64,000 nucleotides of DNA. Source: Asanoa sp. WMMD1127 (lineage in GTDB: Bacteria; Actinomycetota; Actinomycetes; Mycobacteriales; Micromonosporaceae). Under the pieces are notes generated by a model. That model was not told the origin of the DNA, searched no databases, and saw nothing but the letters and a program-made list of their open reading frames with translations. Position 1 is the first letter of the stretch; each line of letters starts with the position of its first letter. The stretch covers positions 6,448,001 through 6,512,000 of the forward strand of contig NZ_JARUBP010000001.1 of NCBI RefSeq assembly GCF_029626225.1. The letters run 5' to 3'. Below, in pieces: positions 8,418-19,608 of this stretch. A program made the position numbers and the translations under genes.

Positions 8418-9155
8418 ATGATCGGGCCCATCCTCCTCGCGCTGGCCTCGGCCGCGACGACCGCCATCGGCGGGCTGGTCGCCATGCGCGTCACGGACCG
8501 CCGCCACCTGGTGCTCGGTGCGGTCGGCGGGGTGGTGCTCGGCGTGGTCGCCTTCGACCTGCTCCCGGAGGCGTTCGCCGGCTCGTCGGCCACGGTCGTC
8601 GGCATACCCACCGTGATGGTGCTGTTCGTCGCCGGCTTCCTGACGATCCACGTCATCGAGAAGGCGCTGGAGTCCTACCGGACGAGCGGCGCCCACTACA
8701 CCGCGCACCGCCACGACCTGCGCCCGCTGGGCCTGCTGGCCGGCGGCGCCCTGGTCGTGCACAGCTTCCTGGACGGCCTCGGCATCGGCGTCAGCTTCGC
8801 CGCCGGCGCGGCCACCGCGACCACGGTCGCGATCGCGGTGCTCGCCCACGACTTCGCGGACGGCTTCAACACCTTCACCCTGACCGCGATGTACGGCAAC
8901 GCCCGCCGCCGTGCCGTCCTGCTGCTGACCGCCGACGCCCTGGCCCCGGTGGCCGGCGCGATCGTCGGCTCGGCCATCCACCTGTCGGAGTCCGCGATCG
9001 CGCTCTACCTGGCCTATTTCGCGGGCTTCCTGCTGCACATCGCGACGGCGAAGATCATCCCGGAGGCCCACGCGGACCACCCGGCCTGGGGCACGCTGGC
9101 CGCCACCATCCTCGGCGTCCTCTTCATCGCGGTCGTCGTCGCCGCCGTCGGCTGA
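8418..9155 (+). CDS. ZIP family metal ion transporter
   Basis: A 245-residue polytopic protein of the ZIP family, which moves divalent metals (mostly zinc) into the cytoplasm. About eight hydrophobic segments are visible. The metal-binding helices carry HSFLDGLGIG (H115, D119) and AHDFADGFN (H144, D148), the paired HxxxD signatures of helices IV and V, and a HIATAKIIPEAHAD segment near the end. A His-containing loop (GAHYTAHRHD, about residues 91-100) lies between helices III and IV. There is no Shine-Dalgarno; TATCGT sits nine bases before the ATG, a possible but imperfect leaderless arrangement. No metal regulator is adjacent. Confidence 0.88.
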   Translation: MIGPILLALASAATTAIGGLVAMRVTDRRHLVLGAVGGVVLGVVAFDLLPEAFAGSSATVVGIPTVMVLFVAGFLTIHVIEKALESYRTSGAHYTAHRHDLRPLGLLAGGALVVHSFLDGLGIGVSFAAGAATATTVAIAVLAHDFADGFNTFTLTAMYGNARRRAVLLLTADALAPVAGAIVGSAIHLSESAIALYLAYFAGFLLHIATAKIIPEAHADHPAWGTLAATILGVLFIAVVVAAVG

Positions 9156-9156
9156 A

Positions 9157-9183
9157 CCGGGCGTCCCTTGTCGGGACGCCCGG
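9157..9183. terminator. Bidirectional hairpin between the ZIP and M1 genes
   Basis: Perfect 11-bp stem (CCGGGCGTCCC) with a TTGTC loop, placed between two converging stop codons. Confidence 0.8.
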
Positions 9184-9199
9184 CCCATCTCCCTCGAAA

Positions 9200-10729
9200 T
9201 CAGCCGCCGTGTTCGAACGGGTGGCCGTGGTGCGGTGTCTCGCCGGAGAGGACGCGGTCGACGTACTCCTTCGCCGCGCCTTCCGTCCTGGTGGTGGCCG
9301 TGCCGCCCGGGTGCGGGGGCTTGCCCGGCTGGTTCAGCCACGCGTCGAAGAGCGCGTCGAGCTGCTTGCCGGAGATGCGTTCCGCCAGGGCGATGAACTC
9401 CGGTGTGCTGCCCGTGGCGAAGCGGTTCTGCGCCAGCCACGCCCGGACGATGCGCCAGAAGGCGGCGTCGCCGACCGTGACCCGCAGGGCGTGGACGGTC
9501 ATGCCGCCGCGGGTGTAGACCGACAGGTCGAAGAGCTCGTCGGTGCCCGGGTCGCCGGGCGGCGGGTCCCAGTACGGCGCCGACAGCGGGGCCGCGTAGA
9601 AGTCGTCGAAGATGCTCTGCGGCGTGCCCTCGCCGATCTGGTCCAGCCAGAGCCACTCGGCGTACGTCGCGAAGCCCTCGTTGAGCCAGATGTCCCGCCA
9701 GCGGTCGACCGCCACGAGGTCGCCGAACCACTGGTGGGCCACCTCGTGGGCGACGACCTGGGTCTCCAGCGGGTTGACGCCCGGCGCGAACCAGCTCGCC
9801 GCGTAGATCGAGCGGGTCTGGTTCTCCAGCGCGAAGGCCAGCGGCGGGTGGTCGTCGACGATGGCCCCGTTGGACTCGAACGGGTACGGCCCGAACCTGG
9901 TCTCCAGGAAATCGGTGATCTCGTCGGTACGGCCGACCGCGTCGTCGGCGAAGCCCGGCGGCAGGTCCGGGTCGATCGCGATGATCGTCGGCCGGCCGTC
10001 GTGCCAGGTGGTGTCGACGTCGAACTCGCCGATCGTCGCCGTCGCCAGATAGCTGATCATCGGGGTGAGCTGCACCCACCGTGACGTGGTCCAGCCGCCA
10101 CGGGTGGTGTTGCCCAGCGGGAGCCCGTTGCAGATGACCTCGAGCCCCGCCGGCACGGTGACCGCGAACGAGTAGCTGGCCCGGTCGCGCGGATGGTCGT
10201 TGACCGGGAACCAGGTCGCGGCCACCTCGGGCTGGCCGGCGACGACCGCGCCGTCGTCGGTGTGCATGAACCCGGCCTCGTAGGGGAGTCCGGGCAACGT
10301 GAGGGTCTGCGGCACGCCGTGGTAGCGGACCTCGACGGCGAAGAACCGCCCGTCGCGGAGTCCGCTGCGCGGCCGGATCGTGAGCTCCTGGCCGGCCCGC
10401 GACCAGGTCGCCGCGCGACCGTCCACCGTGACCGCGTCGACGGTCAGGCCCACGAGGTCGAGGTTGAACGCGGACAGGCTCTGCGTGGCGCGGGCCCGGA
10501 TCGTCGCCTTGCCGGTGAGCTGGTCGCTCGCCGGGTCGTAGCGGACGTCGAGGCCGTAGTGCGCGACGTCGTAACCCCCGTTGCCGTACGTCGGGTAGTA
10601 GTCGTCGCCGACGCCGGGCGCGCCGGGGGTGAAGCGGGGGCCCGCCACCGCGGGCGAAGGCGCGGCCAACGCCGCGATCAGCAGGCCGGCCGCGACAGCC
10701 GCGCCGGCCCTGGTGTGCTTCCTGTGCAT
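9200..10729 (-). CDS. Secreted M1 family metallopeptidase (aminopeptidase N-like)
   Basis: A 509-residue exported zinc aminopeptidase. A signal peptide (about residues 1-29, AAPSPAVAG) leads into the M1 N-terminal beta domain. The catalytic domain has the substrate-binding LENQT (about 301-305, in place of GAMEN), zinc motif HEVAHQWF (328-335) and the third ligand in LNEGFATY about 20 residues later. The protein ends after the catalytic region without the large C-terminal domain of PepN, so it is a compact secreted member. The ATG at 10729 has GGAGG seven bases upstream. The in-frame extension to 10846 lacks signal-peptide character. It is transcribed divergently from a hydrolase pseudogene. 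Confidence 0.92.
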   Translation of the reverse strand: MHRKHTRAGAAVAAGLLIAALAAPSPAVAGPRFTPGAPGVGDDYYPTYGNGGYDVAHYGLDVRYDPASDQLTGKATIRARATQSLSAFNLDLVGLTVDAVTVDGRAATWSRAGQELTIRPRSGLRDGRFFAVEVRYHGVPQTLTLPGLPYEAGFMHTDDGAVVAGQPEVAATWFPVNDHPRDRASYSFAVTVPAGLEVICNGLPLGNTTRGGWTTSRWVQLTPMISYLATATIGEFDVDTTWHDGRPTIIAIDPDLPPGFADDAVGRTDEITDFLETRFGPYPFESNGAIVDDHPPLAFALENQTRSIYAASWFAPGVNPLETQVVAHEVAHQWFGDLVAVDRWRDIWLNEGFATYAEWLWLDQIGEGTPQSIFDDFYAAPLSAPYWDPPPGDPGTDELFDLSVYTRGGMTVHALRVTVGDAAFWRIVRAWLAQNRFATGSTPEFIALAERISGKQLDALFDAWLNQPGKPPHPGGTATTRTEGAAKEYVDRVLSGETPHHGHPFEHGG

Positions 10730-10821
10730 AGACGTTCCTCCCACCGAACGGGTGTTGGGCCTGTGCACCCCGGCAGACCTCCTGGCCGGGCCTACGGGTT
10801 GTCGGCCCCGCGCCGGTCGAG

Positions 10822-13600
<2,779 letters not shown>

Positions 13601-13623
<23 letters not shown>

Positions 13624-14551
13624 CGTGGCGGACCATCGGCGCGGTCTCGACCCGCTCGACCCCGTCGAGGGGGCCGATCCGCTCGGTGAGATAGCGATAG
13701 AGGTCGGGCATGTCGTGGCAGACGACCGTGGCCAGCACGTTGGTCGGGCCGGTGGTCGCGGCCGCGAACACGACCTCCTCGTGAGCCGCCAGCGCGGCGC
13801 CGACCGCGGCCAGGCGGGCCGGGGCGACCGAGAGCCAGAGCAGCGCGCGGGCACGGTAACCCAGCACGTCGGCGTCGACCTCGACGTCGAAGAAGAGGGC
13901 CCCGGTGGCGACCAGTTCGGCCAGCCGCCGGCGGACGGTCGACTCGGGCCAGCCGGTGACCGCGGACAGGTCGGCGTAGCCGCGGCGGCCGTCCCGCGCG
14001 AGGGCGTCGACCAGCGGCTGGTCGGCGTCGACGAGGACGGCCGGGCGGTCGCCGGCCGGCGGCAGGGTCAGCGCGGCCACCTGCTCGGGCCTGAGCACCG
14101 GGTCGCGGGCGTCGGGACCGACGGCACCGCCGGCGAAATGGTGGATCATGCAGTGGGCGCTGACGGACACGAGGCGGGGCGTACGCGGCAGCTTGCCGAG
14201 CAGCAGCGCGTCGCGGTCGGCGGTCGCGGGCAGCCGGACGTTGCAGGCGATCTCGGTGCCGCCGGAGGTGAGGCTGACCCAGCCGGTGTCGGACCGGCGG
14301 GCCAGCGCGGCGGCGATCGTGGCGGCCGCGTCCGGGGCCGTGCGCAGGCGGATCATCCACATCTCGTAGCCGAGGGCGATGGCGTTGGGCGAGGCGACGA
14401 CCCGCACGCCGGCGTGCTCGCGCAGGCGGCGGTAGCGCCGGGCCACGGTCTGGTCGGACACGCCGAGGACGCCGCCGATCTCGCGGAACCCGGCCCGGCC
14501 GTTGATCCGCAGCGCCTGGATCACTTGGCGGTCGAGCATGTCGACTTCCAT
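13601..14551 (-). CDS. Tandem (double) Lrp/AsnC family regulator
   Basis: A 316-residue protein containing two Lrp units in series. Residues 4-60 form a first winged helix (LDRQVIQALRINGRAGFREI, VSDQTVARRYRRLRE) followed by a RAM-like domain; a second unit starts near 168 (QPLVDALARDGRRGYADLSA, WPESTVRRRLAELVATGALF) and ends with a second RAM domain (LATVVCHDMPDLYRYLTERI). A double unit can act as a built-in dimer. The ATG at 14551 is preceded by TACCCT and six bases. An in-frame ATG at 14539 is an alternative. It is divergent from the MFS transporter, its likely target, and its 3' end overlaps the single-unit Lrp gene. Confidence 0.88.
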
Positions 14552-14557
14552 GGCTGA

Positions 14558-14563
14558 AGGGTA
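14558..14563 (-). promoter_or_regulatory. -10 element TACCCT of a leaderless promoter
   Basis: Read on the minus strand, TACCCT is followed by six bases and the ATG of the double-Lrp gene. Confidence 0.55.
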
Positions 14564-14637
14564 GCGTCGTGTCGAAATCCGCCATCATCCACCGCCTACG
14601 TGGTGCCGGGCTCGGGGCGCGACGCATGGTCCGAGGC

Positions 14638-16026
14638 ATGCGCACATGGTCACCGCTGATCGCGGTCTGTCTCGGAACCTTCCTGCTGCTCGTCGACGTC
14701 ACGGTCGTGGTCGTCGCGCTGCCCGCCATCGACGCCGACCTCGGCGCCGGCTTCGCGGGCCTCCAATGGGTGCTCGACGGGTACGCGCTCGCGCTCGCCA
14801 CCCTGCTGCTCGGCGCCGGATCACTGGCCGACCGGTACGGGCGCCGCCGCGCGTACCTCGTGGGGCTCGGGTTGTTCGCGGCGTCGTCGTTGCTGTGCGC
14901 GCTGGCGCCCGACGAGCGGGTCCTCGTCGCCGCCCGGGTGCTGCAGGGCGTCGGGGGCGCGGCGATGTTCGCCACCACGGTGGCGCTGTTGCACGTCAGC
15001 TACCACGGTCGGGACCGCGGGGTGGCCTTCGGCGTGTGGGGGGCCGTGAACGGCGCCGCGGCGGCGGCCGGGCCGGTGGTCGGCGGGCTGCTCACCGAAC
15101 ACGCCGGATGGCGGTGGATCTTCCTGGTCAACCTGCCGATCTGCCTCCTGGCCGCGTGGCTGACCGTGCGGACGGTGGCCGAGTCGCGGGCCGGGGCCGG
15201 CCGGTTCGACGTGCCGGGCACGGCGGCGTTCACGGTCGCGGCCGGCGCGACGACCTACGGGCTGGTGCGGGCCGGTGACGCGGGCTGGACCGACGGGGTG
15301 ACGCTGGGGGCGTTCGCGCTGGGGCTCCTGGCGGTCGTGGTGTTCGTGGTCGTCGAGCGCCGCCGCGCGTACCCGATGCTCGATCTCGCCCTGTTCCGTC
15401 GCCCTTCCTTCACCGCCCTCGTGGTGGCCGCGCTGCTGGCGCAGGCGGCGGCGTTCGCCTATCTGCCCTTTACGACCGTGTGGCTGCAGCAGGTGCTCGG
15501 GCACGGTCCCGTCGACGCCGGGCTGCTCGGCGCGCTCCCGATGAGCGCGGCCGCGTTGGTGGTCGGCGCCGTCGCGGGCGAGCGGCTGCAACGGTGGAGC
15601 CCGCGGTGGACGGTGGGGATCGGGTTGGTGCTCGTCGCGGTCGGCGACCTGCTGCAGTCGACGGTCGGCGCCGACAGCGGTGGTGCGGTGCTGGTGCCAG
15701 GTCTGGTCGTCGCGGGGCTGGGCGTCGGCGCCGTCCTGCCGACGCTGTCGTCGGCGGTGCTGGCGTCGGTGCCGCCGGAGCGCAGCGGGATGGCCGGTGG
15801 AGCGTTGAACACCGCGCGACAGCTCGGGTTCGCCCTCGGGGTCGCGGTGTTCGGCGGGGTCTTCCGGTCCACTGTGGATCAGGGCTTCGCGGACGGGCTC
15901 GGCACGACGCTCACGGTGGCGGCCGGCGTCGCCGCGTTCGGTGCGGTGCTGGCGCTGGTGTTCGTCCGCCGTCCGGCGCCGGCCTCGTCCCCTCGCGCGT
16001 CGAGGGTTCCGAGCGGCGTTTCCTAG
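14638..16026 (+). CDS. MFS transporter, DHA2 (EmrB/QacA) family, 14 membrane segments
   Basis: A proton-driven efflux pump of about 462 residues. Visible DHA2 features: TFLLLVDVTVVVVALPAI (helix 1 with D), LQWVLDGYALALATLLLGAG, the loop motif GSLADRYGRRRAY, RVLQGVGGAAMFATTVALL, and motif C-like GAVNGAAAAAGPVVGGLL. Fourteen hydrophobic segments can be counted. The ATG at 14638 is chosen because the longer frame from 14569 would leave only 17 bases to the divergent double-Lrp start; CATGGT seven bases upstream is a weak leaderless -10. Substrate unknown; its position beside two Lrp regulators and an aminotransferase makes amino-acid or amine export possible. Confidence 0.85.
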   Translation: MRTWSPLIAVCLGTFLLLVDVTVVVVALPAIDADLGAGFAGLQWVLDGYALALATLLLGAGSLADRYGRRRAYLVGLGLFAASSLLCALAPDERVLVAARVLQGVGGAAMFATTVALLHVSYHGRDRGVAFGVWGAVNGAAAAAGPVVGGLLTEHAGWRWIFLVNLPICLLAAWLTVRTVAESRAGAGRFDVPGTAAFTVAAGATTYGLVRAGDAGWTDGVTLGAFALGLLAVVVFVVVERRRAYPMLDLALFRRPSFTALVVAALLAQAAAFAYLPFTTVWLQQVLGHGPVDAGLLGALPMSAAALVVGAVAGERLQRWSPRWTVGIGLVLVAVGDLLQSTVGADSGGAVLVPGLVVAGLGVGAVLPTLSSAVLASVPPERSGMAGGALNTARQLGFALGVAVFGGVFRSTVDQGFADGLGTTLTVAAGVAAFGAVLALVFVRRPAPASSPRASRVPSGVS

Positions 16027-16090
16027 CCGCTTCGTCCGGATATGGGTCGGCGGGGTCGTGCGGTGGCGCGAGTCGATCCATACTGGACGG

Positions 16091-17005
16091 ATGTATGGCG
16101 TGATCGTCGCGGCGCACGGTGGGCCCGAGGGACTGCAGGTCGCCGAGCTGCCGGATCCGGTGGCCGGCGCCGGGCAGGTCGTGGTGCGGGTGCGGGCGGT
16201 GTGCGTCCAGCCGGCCGACATCGCGGCCCGGGTCGGGATGATCCCGGGTGGCCCGGTGCCGCCGCCGTTCCTGCCCGGCTGGGACGTGGCGGGCGAGGTT
16301 GCCACGGTCGGCCCGGACGTGACCGACCTGGCGGTGGGCGACCCCGTGGTGGGCATGATCCCGTGGTACCTGACCCGTGGCACGCCCGGCGGCTACGCCG
16401 AGCTGGTCGCGATGGACGCGCAGTGGCTGGTCCCACTACCCGCCGGCCTCGACGCCGCGGCGGCGGCGACCGCGCCGCTCAACGCGCTCACCGCCCACCA
16501 GGCCCTCTCGCTGCTTTCCCTGGCGGAGCCGACCACGTTGCTCGTCACCGGGGCGAGCGGCGGCGTCGGTGGCTTCGCGGCCCAGCTCGCCGCCCAGCGT
16601 GGCCACCGGGTGCTCGCCCAGGCCACCCACGACGACGCGGCCTGGGTCGGCGGTCTCGGCGCGGCCGAGGTGATCGCCCGCTCCGCCGACCTGGCCGCGG
16701 TCGGGCCGGTGCCGGCGGTGGTCGACGCGATCCCGCTCGGCGACGCCGCGGCCGCCGCGGTCGGGTCGGGCGGGGCCGTGGTCACCACCCGACCGACGCC
16801 GCCGCTCGACCCGAGCCGCGGGGTCCGACAGCACCTCCAGCTCATCCACCTCGACCGGGAGCCGCTGGCCGAGCTGATCGGTCAGCTGGCGGCGGGCAAG
16901 CTCCGCACGCGGGTGGCCGCCACGATGCCGCTCACCGAGGCGGCCGAGGCACACCGCCTGGTCGAGGCCGGGGGCCTGCGGGGCAAGGTCGTCCTGACGG
17001 CTTAG
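16091..17005 (+). CDS. NADPH-dependent MDR family oxidoreductase (quinone-oxidoreductase-like, zinc-free)
   Basis: A 304-residue medium-chain dehydrogenase/reductase. The GroES-like N-terminus (GPEGLQVAELPDPVAG, VCVQPADIAARVG, PGWDVAGEVATVG) is followed by a Rossmann domain with LLVTGASGGVGGFAAQLAAQ, the pattern of NADPH-binding quinone oxidoreductases. No structural-zinc cysteine cluster is present. The domain is somewhat shorter than the usual 320-330 residues but complete at both ends. CATACT six bases before the ATG is a weak leaderless -10. The stop overlaps that of the convergent small gene in TTAG. Substrate unknown. Confidence 0.88.
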   Translation: MYGVIVAAHGGPEGLQVAELPDPVAGAGQVVVRVRAVCVQPADIAARVGMIPGGPVPPPFLPGWDVAGEVATVGPDVTDLAVGDPVVGMIPWYLTRGTPGGYAELVAMDAQWLVPLPAGLDAAAAATAPLNALTAHQALSLLSLAEPTTLLVTGASGGVGGFAAQLAAQRGHRVLAQATHDDAAWVGGLGAAEVIARSADLAAVGPVPAVVDAIPLGDAAAAAVGSGGAVVTTRPTPPLDPSRGVRQHLQLIHLDREPLAELIGQLAAGKLRTRVAATMPLTEAAEAHRLVEAGGLRGKVVLTA

Positions 17006-17385
17006 GAACGCTTGTCCTCGACGTGCACGACGGTGAGCTCGTGCCCGTCGCTGTCCCGCTTGCCGCGCCCGTGCAGCCCGATGGCGAGGTCGCCGTCGTC
17101 GTCGTCGACCTCGTCGGGGCCGACGTAGGTAAGGACGTCGTTGTGGTGCCCCCAGACGACCCAGCCGGGCCCGTCCTCCAGCTCGATCGTGCCGAAGTCA
17201 CCGGCCGGCGAGCCGGGGTGGACGGGCCCGTACTCCCGCAGGATGTCGATCGCCCGCTTCGCCAGATCGTCCCTGGGCCGCGGCGCCGGCAGCACCACGC
17301 AGGTGCCGTGCGCGAACGCCACCCACGACTTGCCCTCGCCCCGGATGATCCGCCGCCACACCGCCGCCAGCTCATGCTCCGCCAT
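17002..17385 (-). CDS. Small conserved hypothetical cytoplasmic protein
   Basis: A 127-residue protein whose family I do not recognise. It is acidic, with no signal or membrane segment. Notable stretches are AEHELAAVWRRIIRGEGKS, the central WVVWGHHNDVLTYVGPDE and an Asp run (EVDDDDGD). The regular hydrophobic pattern and codon use indicate a real gene. The start is the ATG at 17385; an ATG four codons further upstream is also possible. Its TAA overlaps the stop of the convergent MDR gene in the four bases TTAG. Confidence 0.7.
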   Translation of the reverse strand: MAEHELAAVWRRIIRGEGKSWVAFAHGTCVVLPAPRPRDDLAKRAIDILREYGPVHPGSPAGDFGTIELEDGPGWVVWGHHNDVLTYVGPDEVDDDDGDLAIGLHGRGKRDSDGHELTVVHVEDKRS

Positions 17386-17411
17386 GCCGCAGATCATGGC
17401 GCATCACCGCC

Positions 17412-17417
17412 TACCCT
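17412..17417 (+). promoter_or_regulatory. -10 element TACCCT of a leaderless promoter
   Basis: TACCCT then six bases then the GTG at 17424. The element, spacing and following CGCC match the site before the gene at 3429. Confidence 0.55.
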
Positions 17418-17423
17418 GTCGCC

Positions 17424-18506
17424 GTGCGACGGATGATCGAGCGGGCGGCCGTGCTGCTGGTGCTGGCGGCCGCGGGCGCCGGCTGGTGGTTCGGTGGCGA
17501 GGCGATGTCGGCGATGCTGGAACGGCGTGTGGCGTCCGGCGTGCCGGTCACCGCCGTCGTCACCGACGCCAACTTAGCGGTGCGGCCGGGGATCTACCAC
17601 AGCGTCGACATCGCGTACGCCTATGCCGGCCGCCACTACACCGGCACGCTCGGCTGGCGCGACCGCGCCGGTGGGCGGCTCCGCACCGGTGAGCCGGTCG
17701 AGGTCTTCGTCGACCCGGCCGCGCCCCGGCGGGTGGCCAGCGCCGACGGTGGTGGCAGCGAGGGTCCGCTCCTGGTCCTGCCGGACGTCGGGCTGCTCTT
17801 CGCCGTCCTGGCCGTGCTCGCCGCGGCCCAGGTCCGGATGGACGGCCTGGGCCGGGTCAGCCGGCGCGAGCTGGGCCGCTCTCCCACCGGCGGCACAGTC
17901 TTCCGGTCGACCCGCTTCCTGACCGCCCTGCCCGGCGCCGTCGTGGTTCTCGCGGTGGCGGTGGCCGCCGCGCTCGCGCCGCATCCGGTCGGCCTGGCGG
18001 TCGGCCTGGTCGGCGCCGGAGGCGGTCTGTGGTACCTGCACACCGTCGTCTTCGGCACCAGGGTCGTGATCCGGGACGGCCGGCTGGTGATCCATAACCC
18101 GCGCCTGCACGCGGTGATCCCGCTCGCCGAGGTCGCGGCCATCACCCACCGCCCCAGCGGGGGCGTCGCCGCCAACCCGACGGCCGTTCCGGTGGTCGCG
18201 GCGGCCAGCGCCGTCACCGCGGGGCCGATCGCCGCCGCAGTCGGTGGCGTTCTGGACGCCGCGGTCGCCGGAACGGTCGTGACCACCAGGGACGGCATCG
18301 CGATACCGGTCGCCGCCACGCGGCACCGGGATCATGCCGACGCGGAGCGGCAGGCCCGCCGGATCGTCGCCCTCGCCGACGCGCACACCGAGCGGGCGAC
18401 CGGCCCGGTCTTCGTCCGACGGAACTGGCGCTACCTCGCCGTCCAGGCCGTCACCCTTACCGCGGTCGCGGCCGGCCTCGCGGTGCTCCTCGCGACAGCC
18501 GGATAG
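17424..18506 (+). CDS. DUF3592-like membrane protein with a TTA codon
   Basis: A 360-residue membrane protein. After a first hydrophobic segment (AAVLLVLAAAGAGWWFGG) there is a DUF3592-like extracytoplasmic domain (VPVTAVVTDANLAVRPG, IAYAYAGRHYTGTL, EPVEVFVDPAAPRRV, about residues 35-105), then three more membrane segments, a PH-like soluble domain (GTRVVIRDGRLVIHNPRL, VIPLAEVAAITHRPSG) and a final C-terminal helix. Codon 51 (17574-17576) is TTA, very rare in this DNA; in related actinomycetes TTA codons make expression depend on the bldA tRNA. The GTG start fits the TACCCT element. Function unknown. Confidence 0.75.
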   Translation: MRRMIERAAVLLVLAAAGAGWWFGGEAMSAMLERRVASGVPVTAVVTDANLAVRPGIYHSVDIAYAYAGRHYTGTLGWRDRAGGRLRTGEPVEVFVDPAAPRRVASADGGGSEGPLLVLPDVGLLFAVLAVLAAAQVRMDGLGRVSRRELGRSPTGGTVFRSTRFLTALPGAVVVLAVAVAAALAPHPVGLAVGLVGAGGGLWYLHTVVFGTRVVIRDGRLVIHNPRLHAVIPLAEVAAITHRPSGGVAANPTAVPVVAAASAVTAGPIAAAVGGVLDAAVAGTVVTTRDGIAIPVAATRHRDHADAERQARRIVALADAHTERATGPVFVRRNWRYLAVQAVTLTAVAAGLAVLLATAG

Positions 18507-18565
18507 CCCTCGCCGCCTTCGCCAGGTCGACCGCTTCGCCGGCCGCCGCCTGCCGCGGCGTGGCG

Positions 18566-19528
18566 TCAGCCGAACAGCTGCCGCAGCACCTTGATCGTGC
18601 GGATCGTGTCCTCGACACCGCCGCCGTCGTGGTCGTTGAAGGGCCACACGGCGATCTCCTTGGGGCCGGCCCAGACGTTGTGCGCGGCGTACACCGTGGA
18701 CGGTGGGCAGATCGGGTCCATCAGCGCCACCGAGAACGAGCCGAGGCAGGTCGCGCGGCGGGCGAACGACGTGCCGTCGAAGTAGGCCAGCGTCGCGAAC
18801 GCCTGGTCGGCCAGGTCGCGGTGGGTGGCGCACCAGCGCACGATCTCGGCGTACGGGTTGGCGTCCGTGATGACCGTGGCCCGCCTGAACGCGGACAGGA
18901 ACGGGACATGCGGCACCGCCGCGGCGATGTCGTGGCGCAGCCCGCCCACCGCCACCGACAGCGCGCCACCCTGGCTGCGTCCGGTCACCGCCACCCGGGT
19001 CGGGTCGACGTCGGGATGCGCCCGCACGGCGTCGACGGCCCGGTACGCGTCGACGTAGAGCCGTCGGTAGTAGTAGTCGTGCGGGTCGCGGATCCCCCGG
19101 GTCACGTAGCCCGGCACGGCCGGCCCCGAGGCGCCCGGGTCCGGTGTGTCGCCCGTCCGCCAGGTGCTCCCCTGCCCCCGCGTGTCCATCACGAAGTGCG
19201 CGTATCCGGCGCTCGCGTAGGCCAGCCACTCGATCGGCCGCCCGCGGCCCCCGCCGTACCCGATGTACTCGACGATCGCCGGAAGCGGCCCCGACCGGTC
19301 CGCCGGCAGGATGAGCCAGCCCTTGATCGGGTCGCCGCCGTAGCCGGCGTAGGTCACGTCGAACGCCTCGACCGTGCGCAGCAGCCCGTCGTGTGGCGCG
19401 AACTCGGCCGCCACCGGGATCCGGCCGGCCTCGTCCAGCGTCCGCCGCCAGAACTCGTCGAAGTCGGCCGGCTCGGGCTCCTCGTAGCGGTAGGCGGCGA
19501 GCTCGGCGACGGACAGGTCGAACTGCAT
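18566..19528 (-). CDS. CE7 family acetyl xylan esterase / cephalosporin-C deacetylase-like
   Basis: A 320-residue alpha/beta hydrolase removing acetyl groups from xylo-oligosaccharides (and, in the family, cephalosporin C). CE7 hallmarks: VMDTRGQGST (about 114-122), nucleophile in VTGRSQGGAL (S185), acid Asp in LMDPICPPSTVYAAHN and catalytic His in FNDHDGGG near the end. There is no signal peptide, so it acts in the cytoplasm on imported oligosaccharides, as most CE7 enzymes do. The ATG at 19528 is preferred because AGGAG lies five bases upstream; the GTG at 19534 is part of that site. It lies directly downstream of two exported glycosidases. Confidence 0.92.
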   Translation of the reverse strand: MQFDLSVAELAAYRYEEPEPADFDEFWRRTLDEAGRIPVAAEFAPHDGLLRTVEAFDVTYAGYGGDPIKGWLILPADRSGPLPAIVEYIGYGGGRGRPIEWLAYASAGYAHFVMDTRGQGSTWRTGDTPDPGASGPAVPGYVTRGIRDPHDYYYRRLYVDAYRAVDAVRAHPDVDPTRVAVTGRSQGGALSVAVGGLRHDIAAAVPHVPFLSAFRRATVITDANPYAEIVRWCATHRDLADQAFATLAYFDGTSFARRATCLGSFSVALMDPICPPSTVYAAHNVWAGPKEIAVWPFNDHDGGGVEDTIRTIKVLRQLFG

Positions 19529-19549
19529 GCGCACTCCTAGCGGCGGCCG

Positions 19550-19576
19550 GGCTGGTACGACGTGGTTCTACCAGCC
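19550..19576 (-). terminator. Hairpin between the GH99-like and CE7 genes
   Basis: GGCTGGTA and TACCAGCC pair perfectly around an 11-base loop. It lies after the GH99-like stop and just before the CE7 ribosome-binding site, so it could terminate or attenuate transcription; no T tract follows. Confidence 0.45.
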
Positions 19577-19608
19577 TGCCCCCGCCGCCGCCAGGACCTG
19601 CGCCACGC

